DNA of 55,094 nt from an uncultured Bacteroides sp. Lineage in GTDB: Bacteria; Bacteroidota; Bacteroidia; Bacteroidales; Bacteroidaceae. Shown one piece after another: positions 39,283 to 47,487 of this stretch. The notes below the pieces were generated by a model, which was given only the letters and a program-made list of their open reading frames with translations, did no database searches and was not told the DNA's origin. The stretch lies in the NCBI GenBank assembly GCA_949289265.1, contig CASENE010000097.1, positions 1 through 55,094 of the forward strand, given 5' to 3'. The translations under genes and the position numbers were made by a program. Each line of letters starts with the position of its first letter. Positions within the stretch are counted from its first letter, which is position 1.

Positions 39283-40317
39283 ATGCAGAAACAATCTCTC
39301 TTGGGCAAGACCTTGACGGAGCTGCGGGCGGTGGTCAACGGCCTGGGCATGCCCGCCTTTGCCGCCAAGCAGATAGCCGCATGGCTGTATGACAAGAAAG
39401 TGACGACGATAGACGCGATGACCAACCTGTCGCTGAAGCACCGCGAGCTGCTGAAGGAAGCCTACGAAGTGGGGGCCGAGCCGCCCGTGGAGGCCATGCG
39501 CTCGGTGGACGGCACGGTGAAATACCTCTACCGCGTGGGCGACCGTGGCTTTGTGGAGGCCGTCTACATCCCCGAGGGCGACCGCGCCACGCTGTGCGTG
39601 TCCTCGCAGGTGGGGTGCAAGATGCACTGCCGTTTCTGCATGACCGGCCGCCAGGGCTTTTCTGCCAACCTGACCGCCGGGCAAATCATCAACCAAATCA
39701 ATTCCCTGCCCGAGCGCGACCGGCTGACCAACGTCGTGATGATGGGCATGGGCGAGCCCCTGGACAACCTGGACGAGGTGCTCAAGGCGCTTGAAGTCAT
39801 GACCGCTCCCTATGGCTACGCCTGGAGTCCCAAGCGCGTCACCCTCTCCACCGTGGGCCTGCGCAAGGGCCTGCGCCGTTATCTGGACGAGACCGACTGT
39901 CACCTGGCCGTCAGCCTGCATTCGCCCATCCCCCAGCAACGCCTGCAACTGATGCCCGCCGAAAAGGCATTCTCCATCGAGGACATTGTGGACGAGCTGC
40001 GCCGGTATGACTTCAGCAAGCAGCGTCGCCTTTCGTTTGAATACATCCTGTTCAAGGGCGTCAACGACTCGCCTTCGCACGCCAAGGCCCTGCTGAAGCT
40101 GCTTCGCGGTCTCGATTGCCGGGTCAACCTGATTCGCTTTCATGCCATCCCCGACTCCGACCTGCAAGGCTGCGACGCCGAGGCGATGACTGCCTTCCGC
40201 GACTACCTGACCTCGCACGGGCTGTTCACTACCATACGCGCCTCGCGCGGGGAGGACATCTTTGCGGCGTGCGGCATGCTGTCTACGGCCAAGATGGCAG
40301 ACGAGAATGTGAATTAA
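39283..40317 (+). CDS. rlmN: Dual-specificity rRNA/tRNA adenine-C2 methyltransferase RlmN
   Basis: A 344-residue radical-SAM enzyme that methylates A2503 of 23S rRNA and A37 of some tRNAs. The cluster-binding motif is CKMHCRFCMTGRQG (CxxxCxxC); MMGMGEPLDN, STVGLRKGLRR and AVSLHSP are conserved, and the methyl-carrying cysteine lies in IFAACGMLS near the C-terminus. ATG 39283 is preferred because AAAGGA lies nine bases upstream; ATG 39274 sits directly on that site. Confidence 0.93.
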   Translation: MQKQSLLGKTLTELRAVVNGLGMPAFAAKQIAAWLYDKKVTTIDAMTNLSLKHRELLKEAYEVGAEPPVEAMRSVDGTVKYLYRVGDRGFVEAVYIPEGDRATLCVSSQVGCKMHCRFCMTGRQGFSANLTAGQIINQINSLPERDRLTNVVMMGMGEPLDNLDEVLKALEVMTAPYGYAWSPKRVTLSTVGLRKGLRRYLDETDCHLAVSLHSPIPQQRLQLMPAEKAFSIEDIVDELRRYDFSKQRRLSFEYILFKGVNDSPSHAKALLKLLRGLDCRVNLIRFHAIPDSDLQGCDAEAMTAFRDYLTSHGLFTTIRASRGEDIFAACGMLSTAKMADENVN

Positions 40318-40344
40318 TCTAAATAATCGGTCGCTTTCTGCCAG

Positions 40345-41424
40345 ATGTGCCTCTTTCTTCGTAGCTTTGTCCAAATATTCCCTGCCCGTCCGTCCGCCCG
40401 GGCCATTGCCGTCCGGTGGGCTGCCGTTTGGGCGTGGGTGCTGATGGCGGGGTGCCTGCTGGCATCTTGCAACGGCTTGCAGGGCATAGGGTCGGTGCCG
40501 GCATCCAGCGGGCGTCCCTACGAATTGCTGGTCGTGGCCGAGAAAGACGTGTGGAATGCCCCCGCTGGGCAGGCTGTGCGCCGGATGCTGGAGGCCGACG
40601 TGCCCGGCTTGCCGCAGGCGGAACCCTCGTTCCGGGTGATGCACGCCGCGCCGGAAGACTTCGATGCCGTGCTGCGCCTGGTGAGGAACATCCTGGTGGT
40701 GGAGGTGGACAAGGACAAACATCCGCAGGCTTCCTTCCGCTTTGCGAAGGATGCGTATGCCTCGCCGCAGGTGATAGGATATCTGGGTGCGCCGGACGAA
40801 TCGTCCCTGCAAGCCTGGATGGAGAAACGGCAGCAGAGCGTGGCCCGCCTTTTTCTCCGGACAGAAAGAGCGCGCGCCGTGCAAGGGCTGAAGGAAAGCC
40901 ACAGTGCCGGGGTGCTGGCGCAGGTGAGGGAGATGTTTGGCTGCGAGGTCTGGGTGCCCGCCGCCCTGAAAGCGTCCAAGACCGGCAAGGACTTCCTGTG
41001 GGTCAGCACCAATGCGGCGACCGACGACCGGAACTTTGTGATGTACAGTTTTCCCTATGCCTCGGCAGATGTCTTCACAAAGGCCGGATTCGTGCACAAG
41101 CGCGACTCGGTGATGGCCGTCAACATCCCCGGCGCGTGTCCCGGCATGCACATGGCCACCGATTCGCTCATGACGGATGTCCGCCGCCTGCGGGTGCGGG
41201 GAACGGAGGTGCTGGAGGCGCGCGGGCTTTGGCGCATGGAGGGTGACTTTATGGGCGGCCCCTACGTGGCTCATGCCCGGCTGGACACCGCGCAGGGACG
41301 AGTGGTGGTGGCAGAGGTGTTTGTCTATGCCCCCGGCAGGCCCAAACGCAACCTGCTGCGTGCCCTGGAGGCATCGCTCTACACGCTGCGGTGTCCCGGC
41401 GAACAAAGGATAAGCAATCATTAA
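40345..41424 (+). CDS. DUF4837-family lipoprotein
   Basis: A 359-residue protein with a long N-terminal region ending in MAGCLLASCNG, a lipobox with Cys42. The body (RPYELLVVAEKDVWNAPAGQ and following, with GACPGMHMATDSLM near 245) matches what I know as DUF4837 of Bacteroidetes, of unknown function. The start is uncertain: ATG 40345 gives an unusually long, arginine-rich leader, while in-frame ATG 40444 gives a very short one. It lies 27 bases after rlmN and 23 bases before pdxA and is probably an envelope protein. Confidence 0.7.
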   Translation: MCLFLRSFVQIFPARPSARAIAVRWAAVWAWVLMAGCLLASCNGLQGIGSVPASSGRPYELLVVAEKDVWNAPAGQAVRRMLEADVPGLPQAEPSFRVMHAAPEDFDAVLRLVRNILVVEVDKDKHPQASFRFAKDAYASPQVIGYLGAPDESSLQAWMEKRQQSVARLFLRTERARAVQGLKESHSAGVLAQVREMFGCEVWVPAALKASKTGKDFLWVSTNAATDDRNFVMYSFPYASADVFTKAGFVHKRDSVMAVNIPGACPGMHMATDSLMTDVRRLRVRGTEVLEARGLWRMEGDFMGGPYVAHARLDTAQGRVVVAEVFVYAPGRPKRNLLRALEASLYTLRCPGEQRISNH

Positions 41425-41447
41425 TATATAAAGGAGTAGTTAGTGTT

Positions 41448-42545
41448 ATGGAAGGAAATAAAATAAGAATAGGCATTACGCAGGGCGACGTCAACGGTGT
41501 GGGATACGAAGTAATCCTGAGAACCTTTGCCGAGCCTGCGATGCTCGAACTGTGCACCCCCATTGTCTACGGGTCGCCCAAGGTGGCTGCCTATCACCGC
41601 AAGTCGCTCGACCTGCCCACCAATTTCAGCATCGTGAACTCGGCTTCCGAAGCCGGCGAAGGACGCCTCAGCGTGGTGAACTGCACGGAGGAGGAAATCA
41701 AGGTGGAGTTCGGCAAGGCCGATGCCGAGGCTGGCAAGGCCGCACTGGATGCCTTGGAGAAGGCCATGGAAGAATACAAGGCCGGACTGATTGATGCCAT
41801 TGTCACCGCTCCCATCAACAAACATACCATCCACTCGGAGCAGTTCGACTTCCCCGGACATACGGAATACATCGAGCAACGCCTAGGCGAGGGACAGAAG
41901 GCATTGATGATCCTGATGAAGGGAGACCTGCGCGTGGCGCTGGTGACGGGCCATATCCCTGTCAGCCAGATTGCCTCGACGCTGACCAAGGAACTGATAG
42001 AAGAGAAGCTGGCCATTTTCCACCACTCGCTGAAGCAAGACTTCGGCATCAGCGCCCCGCGCATAGCCGTCCTCTCCCTGAACCCCCATGCGGGCGACGG
42101 CGGCCTGCTGGGGACGGAGGAAGAAGAAATCATTGTCCCGGCCCTGAAGGAAATGATGGGCAAGGGAGTGCTGTGTTACGGCCCTTATCCTGCCGACGGC
42201 TTCATGGGGTCGGGCAACTTCACCCACTTCGACGGTATCCTGGCGATGTATCATGACCAGGGACTGGCTCCCTTCAAGGCACTGGCCATGGACGAGGGAG
42301 TCAACTACACGGCCGGATTGCCCGTGGTGCGCACGTCGCCTGCCCACGGCACAGCCTACGACATCGCCGGCAAGGGCGTGGCTTCCGAAGACTCGTTCCG
42401 CCAAGCCATCTATGTGGCCATCGACGTGTTCCGCAACCGGATGCGCGAGAAAGAGGCTCGTTCCAATCCTTTGCGGAAGCAATATTACGAGAAGCGTGAC
42501 GATAGCGACAAGTTGAAACTCGATACTCCGGAAGAGGAACTGTGA
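41448..42545 (+). CDS. pdxA: 4-hydroxythreonine-4-phosphate dehydrogenase PdxA
   Basis: A 365-residue enzyme of the DXP-dependent vitamin B6 pathway. IRIGITQGDVNGVGYEVILR, ITAPINKHTIH-like TAPINKHTIHSEQFDFPGHT, LSLNPHAGDGGLLGTEE, and AMYHDQGLAPFKALAMDEGV carry the metal-binding histidines. ATG 41448 is preceded by AAAGGAG. A two-base gap separates it from the sigma-54 activator gene, so they are co-transcribed. The C-terminal charged tail (KRDDSDKLKLDTPEEEL) extends slightly beyond the usual length. Confidence 0.92.
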   Translation: MEGNKIRIGITQGDVNGVGYEVILRTFAEPAMLELCTPIVYGSPKVAAYHRKSLDLPTNFSIVNSASEAGEGRLSVVNCTEEEIKVEFGKADAEAGKAALDALEKAMEEYKAGLIDAIVTAPINKHTIHSEQFDFPGHTEYIEQRLGEGQKALMILMKGDLRVALVTGHIPVSQIASTLTKELIEEKLAIFHHSLKQDFGISAPRIAVLSLNPHAGDGGLLGTEEEEIIVPALKEMMGKGVLCYGPYPADGFMGSGNFTHFDGILAMYHDQGLAPFKALAMDEGVNYTAGLPVVRTSPAHGTAYDIAGKGVASEDSFRQAIYVAIDVFRNRMREKEARSNPLRKQYYEKRDDSDKLKLDTPEEEL

Positions 42546-42546
42546 T

Positions 42547-43803
42547 ATGACAAAAGCTGAAATACAACAGGTCAAACTGCGTTTTGGCATCATCGGCAAC
42601 AACGAGGGGCTGATGAGGGCGATAGACGTAGCCATCCAGGTGGCCCCTACCGATTTGTCTGTGCTGATTACGGGCGAAAGCGGCGTGGGTAAGGAGAGCT
42701 TCCCGCAGATTATCCACCAGTACAGCCGCCGCAAGCACGGGCAGTATATCGCCGTCAACTGCGGCGCCATCCCCGAAGGCACGATAGACTCCGAACTGTT
42801 TGGCCATGAGAAGGGCGCCTTTACCGGTGCCATTGGAGAGAGGAAGGGCTATTTCGGCGAGGCCAACGGCGGAACCATCTTTCTGGACGAAGTAGGCGAA
42901 TTGCCTTTGCCCACGCAGGCGCGTCTGTTGCGTGTGTTGGAGAGCGGCGAGTTCATCAAGGTCGGGTCGTCCAAGGTGGAGAAGACCGACGTGCGCATCG
43001 TGGCCGCCACCAACGTCAACCTGAGGCAGGCCATTGCCGACGGCCGTTTCCGCGAAGATTTGTATTACCGTCTGAACACCGTCCCCATCCAGATTCCACC
43101 TTTGCGCGAGCGGGGTGAAGACGTGGTGCTGCTGTTCCGGAAGTTTGCTTCCGACTTTGCCGAGAAGTATCACATGCCGGCCATCCAGCTGACCGACGAT
43201 GCCAAGCAACTGCTCACCGCTTATTCGTGGCCGGGCAATGTGCGCCAGCTGAAGAACATCACGGAACAGATTTCCATCATCGAGACCAATCGCGACATTA
43301 CGGCCTCCATCCTGAAGAACTACTTGCCCGAGCAAGATGCCGCACAGACCCTGCCTGCCTTGTCGGGTCGGAGGGATAAGGACTTTGGGAGCGAACGGGA
43401 GATACTCTATCAGGTGCTCTTCGACATGCGGCAGGATGTGACCGAACTGAAAAAACTGGTGCACGAAATCATGGCGGAACGCGCGGCAGCCAACGGGGCT
43501 TCCCTGACCGGTCAGACTCCGTATTACCCGGGTGCCACTCCGGCCGTGGTGCCTCCTCCGTCGGCAACGTCCAACGTGCCCACCATCATCAGCCATCCCG
43601 TCAAGTCGCCGCATGCCGTGGACGATGACATTCAGGACACGGAAGAGTATGTGGAAGAGTCGCTCTCGCTGGACGATGTGGAGAAAGAAATGATACGGAA
43701 AGCCTTGGAGAAACATCACGGCCGGCGGAAGAGTGCGGCCCAAGACCTGAATATCTCCGAGCGTACATTATATAGAAAAATAAAGGAATATGGTTTGGAT
43801 TAA
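42547..43803 (+). CDS. Sigma-54-dependent transcriptional activator without a sensor domain
   Basis: A 418-residue bacterial enhancer-binding protein. The AAA+ domain starts almost at the N-terminus, with Walker A GESGVGKES near residue 42, ELFGHEKGAFTGA with GAFTGA at residues 90-95 (sigma-54 contact loop intact), and GGTIFLDEVGELPL as Walker B. A low-complexity Pro/Thr/Ala linker (about 305-360) follows, and the C-terminus (KSAAQDLNISERTLYRKIKE) is a Fis-type HTH. No receiver, GAF or PAS domain precedes the AAA+ domain, so activity may be set by abundance or a partner. It overlaps lptE by 14 bases. Targets are unknown. Confidence 0.9.
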   Translation: MTKAEIQQVKLRFGIIGNNEGLMRAIDVAIQVAPTDLSVLITGESGVGKESFPQIIHQYSRRKHGQYIAVNCGAIPEGTIDSELFGHEKGAFTGAIGERKGYFGEANGGTIFLDEVGELPLPTQARLLRVLESGEFIKVGSSKVEKTDVRIVAATNVNLRQAIADGRFREDLYYRLNTVPIQIPPLRERGEDVVLLFRKFASDFAEKYHMPAIQLTDDAKQLLTAYSWPGNVRQLKNITEQISIIETNRDITASILKNYLPEQDAAQTLPALSGRRDKDFGSEREILYQVLFDMRQDVTELKKLVHEIMAERAAANGASLTGQTPYYPGATPAVVPPPSATSNVPTIISHPVKSPHAVDDDIQDTEEYVEESLSLDDVEKEMIRKALEKHHGRRKSAAQDLNISERTLYRKIKEYGLD

Positions 43804-44317
43804 AAGAATATGGCTGCCGGTGGTGGCCCTGTGCATCTTGCCTTTCTGCGTGACCTCGTGCAGGATTCAGTTGGGCCTGGCTCCCATCAGTTCCATCGAC
43901 TACTCGAAGGTGAAGACCATCTCGATAGCAGAGTTCCAGAATCAGGCAGAATACGTCTATGCGCCTTTGGCCATCGAGTTCAACCAGCGACTGAAGGATA
44001 TGTTCATCCAGCAGACGCGTCTGAAGCTGGTCAATTCGGGCGGCGACTTGGAGCTGGACGGAGAGATAACGGGTTATAACCAGTATAACCAGGGTGTAGA
44101 TGCCAGCGGTTATTCGTCGGAAGTGAAGCTGACATTGACCGTCAATGTGCGTTATGTCAACAATACCAATCATGAGGAAGACTTTGAACAACAGTTTTCG
44201 GCTTTTCAGACCTACGAGTCCACGCAGCTGCTGACGGCAGTGCAGGATGAGCTGATTACCCTGATGGTAAGAGACATAACGGAACAGATATTCAATTCGA
44301 CCGTAGCAAACTGGTAA
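43790..44317 (+). CDS. lptE: LptE-like LPS assembly lipoprotein
   Basis: A 175-residue protein with a signal ending PFCVTSCRIQ (lipobox cysteine about residue 24), then an LptE-like core: SIAEFQNQAEYVYAPLAIEF, FIQQTRLKLVNSGGDLELDG and ITGYNQYNQGVDASGYSSEV. It should plug and stabilise the outer-membrane LptD translocon. It starts within the end of the activator gene and is followed eight bases later by a TPR-like gene. Together with lptC at 28637 this window carries two separate parts of the LPS export pathway. Confidence 0.8.
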   Translation: MVWIKRIWLPVVALCILPFCVTSCRIQLGLAPISSIDYSKVKTISIAEFQNQAEYVYAPLAIEFNQRLKDMFIQQTRLKLVNSGGDLELDGEITGYNQYNQGVDASGYSSEVKLTLTVNVRYVNNTNHEEDFEQQFSAFQTYESTQLLTAVQDELITLMVRDITEQIFNSTVANW

Positions 44318-44324
44318 TGCCCGC

Positions 44325-45116
44325 ATGATGACCGCTGCCTTGTTGAGACAATGGATAGAACAGCCCGGAACGCTGGACGAGCATTCTATGGGCGAGTTGC
44401 GCATGTGGATTGAGCGTTATCCTTATTTCCAGTCGGTGCGTCTGCTCTATTTAAAGAACCTGGCTCTGCTGGAGGACGCTTCTTTCGGGGAGGAACTGCA
44501 TAAGCAAGCCTTGTTTGTGGCCGACCGTCGTGTGTTGTTCCGCCTTATCGAAGGAGAAAACGAGGAGAACGGCGCGTTGGATGCCGCCTTGCATTCGGTT
44601 GCCTCTGCCGCCGAAGAACCTGGCATCGACCGGACTTTGTCGTTGATAGATGCCTTCCTGGCGCAGTCGCCCGAGAGAGTGCAGCCGGCCCAATCCGCCG
44701 AGTTGGACTATGCGCTGGACTACACTCCTTATCTGTTGCAGGAGGATGAGGCCGGTGACGAGTCCGGTGCAGAAGAAAAAACGGCGGAGGTACCTCCCTT
44801 GCGGGGGCAGGAGTTGATAGACAGCTTCATCCAAGGGCAGCGACAGGGGCGTATGGAGCAGCATGTCTCTCCCTTGGCTGCTGCCGATGTGCCTGCCGAC
44901 GCTCAGTCTTCGGGACCCGACATCTCCCATGCCGACGAATTGGATGAAAGCTGTTTTACGGAGACGCTGGCTAAAATCTACATCAAACAGCACCGATATG
45001 AGAAGGCATTGGAAATTATTAAAAAGTTAAGTTTGAATTATCCAAAAAAAAACGCTTACTTTGCAGACCAAATCAGAACGCTGGAAAAATTGATTATTAA
45101 CGCTAAATCAAAGTAA
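44325..45116 (+). CDS. Hypothetical protein with C-terminal TPR motif
   Basis: A 263-residue protein without signal peptide. The N-terminus (LRQWIEQPGTLDEHSMGELR, YPYFQSVRLLYLKNLALLED) is helical and resembles a domain often found in Bacteroidetes between lptE and secG. The middle is acidic and low in order. Residues about 215-255 (TETLAKIYIKQHRYEKALEI) form a TPR hairpin. It is probably a cytoplasmic scaffold; no function is assigned. It begins 7 bases after lptE and ends 6 bases before secG. Confidence 0.75.
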   Translation: MMTAALLRQWIEQPGTLDEHSMGELRMWIERYPYFQSVRLLYLKNLALLEDASFGEELHKQALFVADRRVLFRLIEGENEENGALDAALHSVASAAEEPGIDRTLSLIDAFLAQSPERVQPAQSAELDYALDYTPYLLQEDEAGDESGAEEKTAEVPPLRGQELIDSFIQGQRQGRMEQHVSPLAAADVPADAQSSGPDISHADELDESCFTETLAKIYIKQHRYEKALEIIKKLSLNYPKKNAYFADQIRTLEKLIINAKSK

Positions 45117-45122
45117 TAGAAA

Positions 45123-45482
45123 ATGTTGTACGTATTTTTAGTTATCTTAATGCTGATAGCAGCTGTGTTGATGTGTTTCATTGTGTTGATTCAGAACTCC
45201 AAGGGAGGCGGCTTGGCATCCAGTTTCTCTTCGTCCAACCAAATCATGGGTGTGCGTAAGACGACGGACTTTCTGGAGAAGACCACGTGGGGACTGGCCA
45301 TCGCGATGGTGGTGATCAGCATTGCGTCGGCCTACGTGTTGCCTACGACTTCCGGCAGAAGCGATGCCATCCTGGAACAGGCTCAGAAGGAAGAAAGCAC
45401 CAACCCGTATAACATGCCCATCGGCACCAACGCACCGGCAGAATTGCCTGCTGCACCGGCCGATTCAAATGCTGCTCAATAA
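45123..45482 (+). CDS. secG: Preprotein translocase subunit SecG
   Basis: A 119-residue protein with two membrane helices (VFLVILMLIAAVLMCFIVLI and LAIAMVVISIASAYVL) separated by QNSKGGGLASSFSSSNQIMG, the highly conserved SecG loop. It assists SecYE in protein export. The Pro/Ala/Ser-rich C-terminal tail after residue 80 is longer than in Proteobacteria, as usual for Bacteroidetes. Confidence 0.92.
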   Translation: MLYVFLVILMLIAAVLMCFIVLIQNSKGGGLASSFSSSNQIMGVRKTTDFLEKTTWGLAIAMVVISIASAYVLPTTSGRSDAILEQAQKEESTNPYNMPIGTNAPAELPAAPADSNAAQ

Positions 45483-45531
45483 AGGTGAGAAAGAGCGGCA
45501 TCCTTTTCGGGGCACAAGAAAAAATCAGAAG

Positions 45532-45595
45532 GCGCGGATTACGCGGACGTTCGCGGATAATGGTATCCGTGGGAGTCGCGTGGTCCGCGCTTTTT
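45532..45595 (+). terminator. Compound hairpin terminator after secG
   Basis: GCGCGGA..ACGCG at the left pairs with CGCGT..TCCGCGC at 45576-45590, enclosing a second small stem CGGATA/TATCCG; TTTTT follows at 45591-45595. The GCGGATTACGCGGA wording resembles a dispersed Bacteroides intergenic repeat, so it may be a repeat co-opted as a terminator. Confidence 0.75.
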
Positions 45596-45630
45596 GTTTG
45601 ACTACTTATTTATTATAGAAAAAAAAGAGA

Positions 45631-47022
45631 ATGACTGAATCGTTGAAAAGCAAACTGAATGATTCCAAGGCTGTCCGCTGGGGAGCGTTGGGGATTGTGG
45701 CCTTCACCATGATGGCCGCTTATTATGTGAATGATGTGGTGGCTCCCCTGAAGTCGATGCTGGAGGTTGACCTGAACTGGTCGAGTTCCGATTTCGGTTT
45801 CTACACCGGTGGTTATAGCTTCCTGAACGTGTTCTTTCTGATGCTGATTTGGGGCGGACTGATTCTGGACCGTTTCGGTATCCGTTTCACCGGGCGGCTG
45901 GCCACCATCCTGATGGTGGGTGGCACGGCGTTGGAGTATTACGCCATGACTGTCCTGGTGGGGGCCGATGCCGAGATGTTCGGTTGCCATGAGATGTTCG
46001 GCTATCAGATAGGCGTGTTCATGGCGTTTGTGGGTTATTCCATCTTCGGGGTAGGAGCCGAGGTGGCCGGCATCACGGTGACGAAAATCATCGCCAAGTG
46101 GTTCCAGGGCAAGGAACTGGCTACGGCCATGGGCGTGCAGGTAGCTTTGGCGCGCATCGGTTCGCAGGCCGGTTATGCGCTGGCCATTCCCCTGGCCAGG
46201 GCTTATGAAATCACCACACCCGTATTGGTGGGCCTGATATTGCTGTTGGGCGGCCTGATAGCCTTCTTTATCTTCGCCATCATGGACAAGAAGCTGGACC
46301 GCCAGCTGGCGGCTGCCAAGGTCGAGGCCGGCGAGCCGGACGCGTCCGAGAAGTTCTCTTTCAAGGACGTGAAAAACATCCTGGTCAACCCCGGTTTCTG
46401 GCTTATCGCCCTGCTGTGCGTGTTGTTCTATTCGTGCGTGTTCCCCTTCCAGAAGTTCGCTTCGGAGTTCATGATTCTGAAGTATGGCATCGACGAGAAC
46501 GTGGCCGGCACCTTTGCCGGACTGCCGGCGCTGGGTGCCTTGTTCCTGACCCCCATCTTCGGCGGCTACATCGACAAGCGGGGCAAGGCGGCTTCCATCA
46601 TGGCGTTGGGCTCGGCCATGCTGATAGGCGTGCACTTTATCTACGCCATCCCGGGCATTGACTACTGGCTGGTGGCTATCGTGCTGATGATTATTTTGGG
46701 CATAGCCTTCTCGCTGGTGCCTTCGGCCATGTGGCCGGCCGTGGCCAAGATATTCCCCGTGAACCAGTTGGGCACGGCCTACGCTCTTATCTTCTTCATC
46801 CAGAACATAGGCTTGTGGGGCATCCCGACCTTGATTGGCAAGGTGCTTGACGTTTATTGCATCGTGGGGAAGGACGCGAACGGCGCCAACATCTACGACT
46901 ATACCCTGCCGATGTGCATCTTTACCGGCATCGCCGTCCTGTCGCTCGGGGTGGCCTTCCTGCTGAAGCGGGCCGACAAGAAGCACGGATACCGGCTGGA
47001 GGAACCGAACCTGCAGAAGTAA
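45631..47022 (+). CDS. Major facilitator superfamily transporter
   Basis: A 463-residue inner-membrane protein with about twelve hydrophobic segments in two halves. LILDRFGIRFTGRLATILM carries the loop 2-3 MFS signature (D-R-x-G-x-R); KIIAKWFQGKELATAMGVQV and the second-half GGYIDKRGKAASIMALGS are also typical. The substrate cannot be assigned. It begins 40 bases after the secG terminator and is followed 21 bases later by a PqqD-like gene, so the two may be co-transcribed. Confidence 0.85.
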   Translation: MTESLKSKLNDSKAVRWGALGIVAFTMMAAYYVNDVVAPLKSMLEVDLNWSSSDFGFYTGGYSFLNVFFLMLIWGGLILDRFGIRFTGRLATILMVGGTALEYYAMTVLVGADAEMFGCHEMFGYQIGVFMAFVGYSIFGVGAEVAGITVTKIIAKWFQGKELATAMGVQVALARIGSQAGYALAIPLARAYEITTPVLVGLILLLGGLIAFFIFAIMDKKLDRQLAAAKVEAGEPDASEKFSFKDVKNILVNPGFWLIALLCVLFYSCVFPFQKFASEFMILKYGIDENVAGTFAGLPALGALFLTPIFGGYIDKRGKAASIMALGSAMLIGVHFIYAIPGIDYWLVAIVLMIILGIAFSLVPSAMWPAVAKIFPVNQLGTAYALIFFIQNIGLWGIPTLIGKVLDVYCIVGKDANGANIYDYTLPMCIFTGIAVLSLGVAFLLKRADKKHGYRLEEPNLQK

Positions 47023-47043
47023 CCTGACGGAGAGGAACGGCTG

Positions 47044-47397
47044 ATGAAGAGGACGGACAAAGTCAACCTGCTGGACACGGTGCCTGTGCGGAGCGGACAT
47101 CTCACGACGGAGTGGGAGGGCGACTGCGCGGTGCTGGCCTATCCGCGCTTCAAGCGGGCGTGGATGCGCCGTCTCTTCCTGCCCAAGTCCATGTCGCCCT
47201 TCATCCGCATCCGGCTGGAGGAGCACGGCACGGCGGTGTGGCGGCTGATTGACGGCCGGCGCACGGTGGGCGAGATTATCGGTCTGCTGGCCTCGCACTT
47301 CGGAGACGAGGAATATGCCCAGCGGGTGACGGCCTACCTGATGCAGATGCAGCGCGACGGGTTGGTGCGCCTGCAGGTGCCGCTGCGGGGCGAGTGA
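47044..47397 (+). CDS. Free-standing PqqD-like protein
   Basis: A 117-residue protein with the PqqD-family pattern: IRIRLEEHGTAVWRLIDGRR followed by TVGEIIGLLASHFG and VTAYLMQMQRDGLVRL. These are the strand and winged-helix elements of the RiPP recognition element fold. PqqD-like proteins normally present a peptide precursor to a radical-SAM enzyme. No precursor peptide, radical-SAM maturase (other than rlmN, 7 kb away) or peptidase is adjacent, so its role is unclear. It ends in a strong bidirectional terminator. Confidence 0.75.
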   Translation: MKRTDKVNLLDTVPVRSGHLTTEWEGDCAVLAYPRFKRAWMRRLFLPKSMSPFIRIRLEEHGTAVWRLIDGRRTVGEIIGLLASHFGDEEYAQRVTAYLMQMQRDGLVRLQVPLRGE

Positions 47398-47424
47398 ATG
47401 CCCTATGCCGGGGCCGGCCATGCG

Positions 47425-47471
47425 AAAGGGGCGGACGACACGTGGAATGAATCCCTGTCGTCCGCCCCTTT
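47425..47471. terminator. Bidirectional terminator
   Basis: AAAGGGGCGGACGACA at 47425-47440... pairs without mismatch with TGTCGTCCGCCCCTTT at 47456-47471, a 16-bp stem with a 15-base loop. A-run and T-run at either end make it work on both strands, between the converging PqqD-like and DUF4831 genes. Confidence 0.92.
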
Positions 47472-47487
47472 TGGTTGGGTTGCGATG

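Noticed and set aside
39250-41421. A 723-codon minus-strand frame across rlmN and the DUF4837 gene
   Set aside because: It spans two well-supported plus-strand genes and has no family resemblance.
45613-47421. A 602-codon minus-strand frame opposite the MFS transporter
   Set aside because: The plus strand has twelve membrane segments and MFS signatures. The antisense translation is low-complexity, rich in Gln, His and Arg.
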